From Liolophura sinensis (Eukaryota > Mollusca > Polyplacophora > Chitonida > Chitonidae), in the NCBI RefSeq assembly GCF_032854445.1, contig NC_088305.1, forward strand, positions 30,652,628 through 30,716,627: 64,000 bases of DNA, read 5' to 3'. Under the pieces are notes generated by a model that did not search any database, was not told the origin of the DNA, and saw only the letters and a program-made list of their open reading frames with translations. Shown one piece after another: positions 57,021-64,000 of this stretch (positions within the stretch are counted from its first letter, which is position 1; each line of letters begins with the position of its first letter). Both the position numbers and the translations under genes were made by a program.

Positions 57021-58255
57021 TCTCGAGGTGTAGCTGAGCGTCCATAATCACGTACAGATACACGTTCAATACTCCGTCCTCCTCTGCCTCTTTCGTAATC
57101 TGCAATGTGATTCCCTCGCTGGTGTTAACCACGCGTCGCCCACTACCATGCAGCTGGTCGTCGTCACTCGTCCGAAGGTCAAGCCAGAAAGCGTACTTCG
57201 ACCTCAGGAACTCCTCCAAGGACACATCCGCCAGACCCAAGTCTTTTACGACCCTAGCCACCTCCGGGTCCCGCTTCCTAATGGGTGAGCTGGCGAAGAA
57301 TTTCCTGGCTTCTTCCCACTGTTGGTATGCCCGCATTCCCTGGCTGTATAGCTGATTGGGGACACCCTCAACGGTAACCTCCACTTTGGTGATCTTCGGG
57401 TTGTAGAAGGATTCAGACCTACGCTTCCACAATGCCCCCGCTGAAGACGCCTCGAACAGCATCAGGATTCCCTTCATCGACCTCGCGGGCACGTTAAGGT
57501 TAATGTTCCACAGCGTGTCGGATTTGTTCTTCGCCAATTTTCGGTGGCGAAGGACGCGATCATAGAAGATTGTGACGTTATGGATGAACTGGCCGCGGAT
57601 CTGCCTAGCCAGCTCCTGTTCGGTTATCTTGTCGAACTCCAGACTGATATTGTCGATGGTGTAAGCGGCGGCGGCATCACCCGATGCCTTCACGACCCGG
57701 TCGTAATCGTTGAAGGTTAGTTCGTACTCGAGTCGGTCGGAGAGTGCGCTCTGATAGAACGGCATGTGGCTCTCCAAAATCTCGAAATCTAGTGGGATGC
57801 AGAACCGGTTGCCCATGGCACGAGCGATCGCATTGTCTCCCGCATTATCATTCGCGTCATCCGCCGATGCCTTGGTAGGCCGCATTCTGCCGCTCGTTCC
57901 TGGTCAGCCATAGATCGCCGTAGCAATGAAATACGTCGGAGTCATCGATGGACATCACTTCATTTCCGCTGACTTTGATCGTGGTCTTCTTTACGATGGC
58001 GCGCCCGAGGTTGCCGACCACGGTGGCGTTCGCGTCCGTCGAGTTGAGCACAATCGTGAAGGCTAGGCGAACGGTGCCGGGAACAATCACGTCATGCTCG
58101 CCGAGGTTGGGGAAGCGGACCAATAGTTGCTGATTCGCGTCGATTGTGCTCGGATTGTTTGTGACGATCACGGACTGCCGCACACCCTTCGCCGCTAACG
58201 GCTCTCGGAGTCTTCTGAAGGGGTTGAGTCTGCAGCCGTATGCGTTCGAATTCAT
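56992..58255 (-). pseudogene. Major capsid protein candidate (double jelly roll), split in two frames
   Basis: The first part starts at the ATG at 58,255 (MNSNAYGCRLNPFRRL), shows FPNLGEHDVIVPGTVRLAFT and SIDDSDVFHCYGDLW and stops at 57,857. The second part (57,885-56,992) contains GNRFCIPLDFEILESHMPFY, SDRLEYELTFNDYDRV, TLWNINLNVPARSMKGILML and ENGRFVSALY. Both are beta-rich with the style of capsid proteins of polinton-like elements and together measure about 420 codons. The two frames overlap by 29 bp with no start context for the second, so a small deletion probably joined them out of frame. Assignment rests on composition, size, and position next to the packaging ATPase. Confidence 0.72.
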
Positions 58256-58276
58256 TGGTATTGGTGTAATGTTAAA

Positions 58277-59604
58277 GACATGGAAACGAGTGTTTAATTC
58301 GGGCGATTGCCGACATCGGTGATTATGGCGATCGGCCGGACCCCCCGGAAGATCCTGACGATGATGATCCACCACCACCTCTGCAGTTCCTTCGGAACAC
58401 ACGAAATGACATTGAAAACAATATCGCGACAGAAACAAGCAACCGATCAAGTCTTCGAAGTGAGTTGACGCAGGCTGCTGTGGATGACTATTACAACCAT
58501 ATGGCGGAGCAAGGGCTTGTCCCTATCGGGAGGCGGGAGTACGAGAAGTTTGAGCTCGTAGATGGGCGTCTCCGCCTCGCCGCATTTCCAACCCTGAGGC
58601 TTACAAACCTCAACACGGGGAAACCACTAGCGCTCTCCACATTATACCGCGACCACCGCAAGGACGGCGCTCTCCAGGCGATCAGAGAAGATCTTGGCTT
58701 TCCCAACTGGAAGTCAGGGAAGGCAACCTTGCATCCGGCAGCGGTCAGAGCCCTGCAGACGGCGCGCGATAAGATTGGTGCTGCGGCCGCCGAGGCAGAT
58801 ACCATGGAGCTGAAGGATTTAAACCAGCCCGCGACAGAGACCATAGAAGCTGTGGAAACCAGCTTCACGGATAGTGAGGTCGGGCGTGTTCTTGAAACGA
58901 TGAACAATCCGCCGCTCCCCCTTCGGGAACTCAGGGGGCTAGACATGGCTCTGCAAACCATTCGCGGAGAGCACACGAATAACCTTGCCAAGCTGTCGGC
59001 AATCGATAGAGACTTAGCTAAACAGAAACAGAAGTTGGAAGAGGCCAACACCGATGGTGTTGATGATTTCGCCCGGCGTCGGATCGCCGAACGAATACGG
59101 AACCTCGAGGACGAAAGGGCGGCCCGACTCGAAGCAGCCTCTGCAACGGGCGAGGCCCTGCGAACGCAAATAAGCCGCATTAGGGAGACCATCGATCGCA
59201 TCCTCCACAAGGACACCACACTGGCCGAGAGAGTTCGTACCCTCTTCCGTGAGCAGGGGGTAACAATCGTGTCCATTCTCACAGCTATTGGGATGGCGAT
59301 CTCGACAATAACGCTTGCGTTGAAGCTAGCGCTGAGTGGCGGGTCTGGCGGCGGGGGCACGCCGTCTCCTAAACCAGAGGACGGGCGCGGTGTCAAAGAG
59401 TGGGTGAAAAAGCATCTCCAGTCCCTCGGCAAGCTGGCTGGGAAGGCGGCCGCAGCGATTCCAGGGATAATTGGCAGTATCGTATCCTGGCTCCTGAACC
59501 TTCTCGGAAAAACGGCTGGGTGGTTGGCCGACAATGTCTGGGCCCTAGTCGTCGCAGTAGGCGGCCTATTACTCATAGCCGTTCGGAACTGGTTAATGCC
59601 ATAA
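58277..59604 (+). CDS. Coiled-coil protein with C-terminal membrane anchors, 379+ residues
   Basis: The frame is open upstream to 58,276 without an ATG, encoding an acidic proline-rich stretch (DRPDPPEDPDDDDPPPP). The first in-frame ATG is at 58,501. The middle has long charged helices (LAKQKQKLEEANTDG, RRRIAERIRNLEDERAARLE). The end has membrane segments VTIVSILTAIGMAISTITLA, a glycine-rich linker, and VWALVVAVGGLLLIAV. It resembles a virion membrane or tail-like protein by design, with no enzyme motif. The natural N-terminus is probably upstream but disrupted. It ends tail to tail with the 441-residue gene, overlapping by 12 bp. Confidence 0.75.
58386..58398 (+). repeat. 13-base hairpin motif copy 4
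   Basis: GTTCCTTCGGAAC in the region between the divergent capsid and 379-residue genes. Confidence 0.8.
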
Positions 59605-60879
59605 CAGCAGTAAACCGATGGCCACCCCGGCCACCACGAGGGCTGTCTTTTCCGCTTCGTGGTTATATTGCGCTAACGGAAATGAATCCGCCGCGCGGAG
59701 CTGTTGTTGTTGTTGTTCCTTCGGAACAAGAACAGGAACAGGGACAACAGGGCTGTGCGGCACAGTCTCTTGTGGCTTTACAATCCCCCTATCTGCCCGC
59801 TTTGCGGGCTGCAAAGTGGGCGGCACTACGTCGTTCACACCCTTGTTAGAACCTAGCTTCTGTTCTTCTGTGGCCACGACGATTTTGTTATTGTAGTTGG
59901 CTATCTGGCCGATCCGCAGCAACATGTCGCTGGGAGCCATGTAAAGGCCTATGCCGAACACAAAGTCGACCACGCTACCGGCGTATTGTAGAACGTCCTG
60001 GTACCGTTTGATTGCTGAGGGAAGATCGACTGGAGAGGCAATGGCGTCTTCCACATTGGCGAAGAACTGCTTTTGTGCATCGAATGCTGTTCCCGTCCCA
60101 AGAATACGCGTCCTCGTTTGCGCTTGGGCGCCTAATATGGCCCATACGTAGGTCCGGATGGAATCGTTCAAGCGCTCCACACCAGGCTGCGTGAATCCAG
60201 AGGATGTTTCAACAATAAACGACCCCCAGGCGTCTACGCTGTCCTGTTCAATGTAATCGACGTGGAGCTTGCCGAACGTCTTCGGGAACGTCATCCTGCC
60301 CGGATCAAAACTGCCGTCACCGATTGGGTGGTAGCCGTGGTTCGTCCAGTAGTTGTATGCCACCCCGAGTCCGTGATTGGCACCCCCACCTCGCCTCCAG
60401 TCTGTGTGCGGTGACACCCGAAACTCTCCGCAGATCCTTTCATAAGCCCGCCGGTCGTAGGGATTATTTAGCCAGTCCCATGCTCTGTCTTGCGGTAGCG
60501 GGGCTTTGATCTCCTCCAAAACCCGTCGGACCTGATAGTAGACGTGAAATGCGTACAAGGCCTTTATGCGCGGATCGGCGGCGAGAAGATGGTCTTTGGC
60601 GGATACTCCACAGCCCGTCGTTGCGCACCAGACCGCGAAATTCACCTGATTCTGCCAGAACTGCATTGGGCTGGTGTTCCAGGCCTGAACGATGGAATAG
60701 CTGGTTACCTTGGGCAGGCGGTACTTCGAAAATACATCCGCGAACTGGGCCTGAAAGGCCTTGCCCTCCTGCACGTAAATGTCTGTTCGCGTCAGCTGTT
60801 CTGCGTGGGTTTGAACAGCATAGAATGACCCGGCCTTATAGGTCGCTCCCCTATTAAAAGTAAACGCCTCTCTGTTCAT
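59593..60879 (-). CDS. Large virion-type protein with C-terminal membrane anchor, 428 residues
   Basis: The frame opens at a GTG at 60,918, but the ATG at 60,879 (MNREAFTFNRGATYK) is the better start. The body is rich in aromatic residues (WNTSPMQFWQNQVNFAVW, GVAYNYWTNHGYHPIG, LHVDYIEQDSVDAWGSF). Then comes a Pro/Gln linker (VPVLVPKEQQQQQ, coded in part by the repeated 13-base motif), and a final hydrophobic helix TALVVAGVAIGLLLLW. No known domain is recognised. Size, anchor and place between capsid-type genes suggest a minor capsid or spike protein; that is inference. The frame is intact. Confidence 0.78.
   Translation of the reverse strand: MNREAFTFNRGATYKAGSFYAVQTHAEQLTRTDIYVQEGKAFQAQFADVFSKYRLPKVTSYSIVQAWNTSPMQFWQNQVNFAVWCATTGCGVSAKDHLLAADPRIKALYAFHVYYQVRRVLEEIKAPLPQDRAWDWLNNPYDRRAYERICGEFRVSPHTDWRRGGGANHGLGVAYNYWTNHGYHPIGDGSFDPGRMTFPKTFGKLHVDYIEQDSVDAWGSFIVETSSGFTQPGVERLNDSIRTYVWAILGAQAQTRTRILGTGTAFDAQKQFFANVEDAIASPVDLPSAIKRYQDVLQYAGSVVDFVFGIGLYMAPSDMLLRIGQIANYNNKIVVATEEQKLGSNKGVNDVVPPTLQPAKRADRGIVKPQETVPHSPVVPVPVLVPKEQQQQQLRAADSFPLAQYNHEAEKTALVVAGVAIGLLLLWH
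59715..59727 (+). repeat. 13-base hairpin motif copy 5
   Basis: GTTCCTTCGGAAC, within the Gln/Pro linker coding region of the large virion-type protein, next to a GTT-rich (poly-Gln) tract. Confidence 0.8.
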
Positions 60880-60901
60880 TCTATTACCATAGGAATACAA
60901 G
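60880..60901. promoter_or_regulatory. 22-bp gap between divergent start codons
   Basis: TCTATTACCATAGGAATACA lies between the ATG at 60,879 (minus) and the ATG at 60,902 (plus). Any promoter for either gene must overlap the other coding region. Confidence 0.5.
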
Positions 60902-61563
60902 ATGTTCGTAACTCTCACTAATATTCAAAACGGCTTCTCCTCGGAGCTGCCACAGGCTCTTGACAACCGTCACGGCTGCCTAAAAATTGCCCTCCGCGAA
61001 ATAACATTCTACCCTGCCTGGGTGAATATTCACCCAGGAGTGGGCTTCCTGCTTGATGGCGAACGGGTAGAAGTGCCGAGGGGTTACTATAATGTTTGTA
61101 CGCTGGACAAGGTAATCTTCCGCCCCCTTGGCGTTTCGCTGAAAATGAACGAAGCTACGGGCCGCCTAACCCTAAGCCTCCCTGGCAAATCCTTCCTAAT
61201 GCTGCAAGAGCTGGCCCCCATATTGGGATTCACCGACAGGTTGATGCCCAGAAATGGCACTACGGAAGCTGATCAATGGCCCGACTTGGTTCCACACAAA
61301 GAAATATTTGTGCATCTGGACGAACTGAGCACCTCAGAAAACGTGAGGATCACGTCTGATGCCAGTAGCGGTTCAACGTTACTTAGGGCCATCGCGGTGA
61401 CCGGCGAAGGGATCAACTGCGGAAGACGGCTTCCTTCCCAAACCCCCAGTTCAAAAATTTGCGTAGAGAATACGTGACAAAGCTGACGGTCTCGCTTTTA
61501 GATATAAGCGGCAAGCGTCTCGATACCAGTTACCTAAGCGCGGCCCTAGAAATCACGACATAA
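60902..61563 (+). pseudogene. Jelly-roll minor capsid (penton-like) candidate, frameshifted
   Basis: The start ATG gives MFVTLTNIQNGFSSELPQAL, followed by short beta segments (CLKIALREITFYPAW, VEVPRGYYNVCTLDKVIF, GRLTLSLPGKSFLML, IFVHLDELSTSENV). This resembles a small single jelly-roll capsid protein such as a penton. The frame ends early at 61,477 after GEGINCGRRL; another frame continues with REYVTKLTVSLLDISGKRLD and LSAALEITT to a stop at 61,561-61,563, two bases before the next ATG. The break lies near 61,400-61,440. Penton identity is inferred from size and position. Confidence 0.62.
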
Positions 61564-61565
61564 TA

Positions 61566-62382
61566 ATGGTTGACTCGACCGGTCCCAGTTCTACATGTCT
61601 GTCACTATCTGACCAGTCTGACACGACGGATTTTGAGCTCCCCGGGCGACCTGGTAAGATTTACGCCCTTCAGTTCGAAAATGGCTTCTACAGCCGAAAA
61701 AAGATTAACGTGGGGCGGCAAGAAGCTGTCGCTACGTTTGATTCCCTCAAGACGTCTCGGCTGCAATCGGTGAGCGCAGGCCACCTTCAGAGGCGATAGA
61801 GCATCAAAAACTCTCCTTAGTCCGCCGTGATGACCGATTTGTCCTTGCCAGATCCGCGAGCCCGATTGGCTTATCGATGTGCTCGTGACGCCTATGTCCG
61901 TCCAAACCACTAAATCCGAGGTCAAGAAGGTTTTCAACACCGGGCTCACATTTGTGTCGTATACGCCAAGCGACACCTGTCTTGTTGCTCTAGAAACAGC
62001 AGGGCACTTCACACTGGCCGCTGCGAAGAACGACGTACGCCTGAACGCGAATACAGATTTCCGAGCCGCGTTAGAAATAAACCAGGGGTCCATCATTATC
62101 ATGGACCTAAAACTAGGGGTGGCCTCTGATCGCGCTACATTTCTGCTCCCAGGGCTGAAAATCAGATGGCCGTCCGAACACGATGGAAAGGAGCTCCGAA
62201 TAATGGTAAAAACGCAACCGCAGCAGAAACCGATCGCTAACAGCTCTCTCGATAATGTAAAGATTACGATGGCCGACCGCATGGACGTAGGGACTCTGTA
62301 TCTGGAGTCCGGCGTTCGGCTTCGCCGCCTTCGGGTCAGCACGTTTGAGGACGATTTAGATATAATTTATGCTTTGCCATAA
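61566..62382 (+). pseudogene. About 265-residue protein of unknown role, broken by two frameshifts
   Basis: Three frames give protein-like sequence in succession. They are TTDFELPGRPGKIYALQFEN from 61,566; LSLVRRDDRFVLARSASPIG around 61,800-61,875; and KKVFNTGLTFVSYTPSDTCL to VGTLYLESGVRLRRLR ending at 62,380-62,382. The parts together are beta-rich and end without a membrane helix. Breaks fall near 61,770 and near 61,880. I do not recognise the family; it could be another capsid or fibre component. The stop region is followed by a 17-bp duplication of AATTTATGCTTTGCCAT. Confidence 0.6.
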
Positions 62383-62416
62383 TTTATGCTTTGCCATAAC
62401 AACAATTCGGTTTATA

Positions 62417-62817
62417 ATGGGTCTGTATCCAACCATCGCGGACGATGAGGCAAACACTTCTGGCTCCGCAACAGATGTTACCCCAACCGCACCTCATATG
62501 GAGCAGACGGGCCACGCCCACCGTTTGCGGTATATATCGGATATACAGAAACGGTTGGAATCTGAGCGGGACCTCAGGCGAGCCTTGTACAAAAAATACC
62601 AGCGCGCAGTTGGCGCCTCCGAGGCTTTTGGATTCAGCAATGCTCGCGGCCTCTTTCGGTTTGGGGGTGGCTGGCGTCGGGCTGCTGTCTACTGTATTTG
62701 CCGCCCCCGTGGTGCTGGCAATGGAGGCAACGGCGCTGGCGTGTGGCGTCATTAGCGCAGCTGGAAAATTAATTAATAAGCGGCTCCGCGCGAAGGCTAA
62801 GAAACACAACGACATCC
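62417..62817 (+). pseudogene. Terminal membrane-type protein, frameshifted and cut by the gap
   Basis: It starts MGLYPTIADDEANTSG, continues with a charged helix (RLESERDLRRALYKKYQRAV), and then near 62,640 switches frame to a hydrophobic region, AASFGLGVAGVGLLSTVFAA followed by LACGVISAAGKLINKRLRAK and KKHNDI. The frame is still open where the N run starts, so the C-terminus is missing from the assembly. It is the last visible gene of the element. Confidence 0.68.
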
Positions 62818-63017
62818 NNNNNNNNNNNNNNNNNNNNNNNNNNNNNNNNNNNNNNNNNNNNNNNNNNNNNNNNNNNNNNNNNNNNNNNNNNNNNNNNNNN
62901 NNNNNNNNNNNNNNNNNNNNNNNNNNNNNNNNNNNNNNNNNNNNNNNNNNNNNNNNNNNNNNNNNNNNNNNNNNNNNNNNNNNNNNNNNNNNNNNNNNNN
63001 NNNNNNNNNNNNNNNNN
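62818..63017. other. Assembly gap of 200 N
   Basis: Exactly 200 N, a usual placeholder for unknown length. It hides the right end of the virus-like element and the return to host DNA. Confidence 0.98.
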
Positions 63018-63140
63018 TTAAACCCAGAATCATTTTTCATTAGACATGTATGTGCAACCATGGCTTAAAAATATAGACTTACTTATGTTGTTGTGCTAAT
63101 CCCCTGATAAATTGTACGGTGTTACTGTGTTGTCCTTCAG

Positions 63141-63228
63141 TGGTCAGACACCAGCCCAGGCGGAGCTGAACTACCTAAACAAGGCGAAATGGCTGGAGAT
63201 GTATGGAGTGGACATGCACTATGTCATG
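63141..63228 (+). CDS. EPB41L5: FERM-domain protein exon (EPB41L5/yurt type)
   Basis: Bounded by acceptor GTGTTGTCCTTCAG and donor GTGAGT, the 88-bp exon reads [18 protein letters not shown], then [11 protein letters not shown]. This is the end of FERM lobe F2 running into F3 as found in EPB41L5 and relatives, membrane-cytoskeleton linkers acting in epithelial polarity. The exon begins with one base that completes a split codon and ends in phase 0. The rest of the gene is outside the window or in the gap. EPB41L4-type relatives are possible, but the [13 protein letters not shown] wording fits the L5 branch best. Confidence 0.82.
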
Positions 63229-64000
63229 GTGAGTACTGTAGAGAATAATAACAGAGAAGATTGCTGTATCGACATGTTGATAATGTATAACAGATTCATT
63301 TCTAGGAATTTGGGGGGGGGGGGGGGGTTGTGTTGTTTCAGTGATTTCAAAGGATGAATTTTTCTCCTGTACTTGACCCAGTTCTGTGATGAAAGTTCTT
63401 CCATGTACATGTATGTGATTATAAGCTATAGACTTCAGATAAGACAGATTCCTTCTTACATGTATTTGACCAGTTTCTGTGGTTTTCATTATGATAAAAC
63501 AGAACCCAGTAAGTAGTTTTTATGATGGTGTCAGAAGTGGGATGTCATTTCATTTTGTTGACATAGTTTGCCATGTGTCTGCATTATAAATGCATCTATG
63601 GTCTAGACTAATGAACAGTGTTACTGTCTACTGTCTGCCAGATCAGTGCATATTTAAAAAATCAACATGTTTAGTCATTATGAAGATAATATTGGTACCG
63701 TAAATGTTTGGATTTTTTCGAAAATTGGAATCATTTATGAAATTGTTAAATCTTCATACAAAGTTTGTATAATATTTTCTAGCTAGAAACCTGGAGTGTT
63801 AAATTTAAATGAAATTATCAAATAACTAAGCCATGTCTTATAGGTTATAAAAATCTATGGGTATTTTGTACCTTCTTGGTGGAATGTTTGGGAGTATTAC
63901 GGTAGTCTGTGACTTTTGTTTACACTTACATTTGTGTGTACATTGTACAAGCACACTGTTCCTTTACAAGCATCATTGCACAGTTTGATGTGGGCAAGGT
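63229..64000. other. Intron of the FERM gene, nothing else recognised
   Basis: AT-rich sequence after a clean donor site, with a G homopolymer near 63,312. No further exon is recognised before the window ends. Confidence 0.5.

Larger units (their letters stand above)
48538..62817. mobile_element. Polinton-like endogenous viral element, right end in gap
   Basis: At about 48,538 the sequence shifts from AT-rich intergenic DNA to GC-rich, gene-dense DNA that continues to the N run. Gene order is SAP-Pol-helicase(+), HNH(+), integrase(-), OB-like(+), three small membrane proteins(-), 199-residue protein(-), packaging ATPase(-), capsid(-), 379-residue protein(+), 441-residue protein(-), jelly-roll candidate(+), 265-residue protein(+) and terminal gene(+). 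Integrase, ATPase and capsid together define Polinton/Maverick and polinton-like viruses. Gaps between genes are tiny, with several overlaps. The left end is a candidate terminal repeat at 48,538-48,860; the right end is not visible. Several genes are frameshifted. Confidence 0.9.

Noticed and set aside
57857-57885. Programmed frameshift in the capsid gene
   Set aside because: No slippery heptamer with a following structure was recognised at the overlap, and other genes in the element show similar breaks, so an indel is simpler.
58491-59576. Minus-strand open frame of 361 codons
   Set aside because: It is the shadow of the plus-strand 379-codon gene; GC-rich codon bias keeps the opposite frame open, and its sequence has Ser/Arg/Pro-rich shadow composition.

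Overview
ORGANISM. The window is animal genomic DNA, not prokaryotic. It has introns with GT/AG splice sites, tRNA-derived SINEs, a BEL/Pao retrotransposon, many minisatellites and an AT-rich background. Two host genes can be recognised. One is a seven-exon SPC25 (kinetochore) gene on the minus strand (35.3-46.3 kb). The other is a single exon of a FERM-domain protein of the EPB41L5/yurt type on the plus strand (63.14-63.23 kb). The SINE and satellite content suggests a marine lophotrochozoan, perhaps a mollusc, but the species cannot be fixed from sequence alone.

LAYOUT. 1-26 kb is gene-poor: old colinear AT-rich repeat blocks, SINEs, an 86-copy 58-bp satellite (8.7-13.7 kb) and several minisatellites. 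26.2-34.8 kb is one related minisatellite landscape split by a decayed BEL/Pao element on the minus strand (about 27.29-32.98 kb). 35.3-46.3 kb is SPC25; its intron before exon 6 is filled by 28 exact-length 128-bp copies of a piece of exon 6 together with its splice acceptor. 48.54-62.82 kb is a compact, GC-rich, virus-like DNA element whose right end runs into a 200-N gap. The FERM exon lies 123 bp beyond the gap.

MAIN FIND. The 14.3-kb element is a Polinton/Maverick-like or polinton-like-virus-like provirus. It encodes a 1174-residue protein (SAP-like domain, family-B-polymerase-like domain, SF1 helicase), an HNH nuclease now out of frame behind it, a DDE integrase, a packaging ATPase, a split major capsid candidate, a jelly-roll minor capsid candidate, small membrane proteins and two larger virion-type proteins with C-terminal membrane anchors. 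No adenain-type protease and no separate canonical polymerase were seen. The polymerase-like domain has Ala at the first Asp of motif C. Seven genes show single-frame breaks, while the large replication gene, the integrase and the 441-residue gene are fully open, so this is either a young decaying copy or a copy with assembly indels. A 13-base hairpin motif, GTTCCTTCGGAAC, occurs five times in the element. The genes would work together as replication (SAP-Pol-helicase-HNH), integration (integrase), packaging (ATPase) and virion structure (capsid and membrane proteins).
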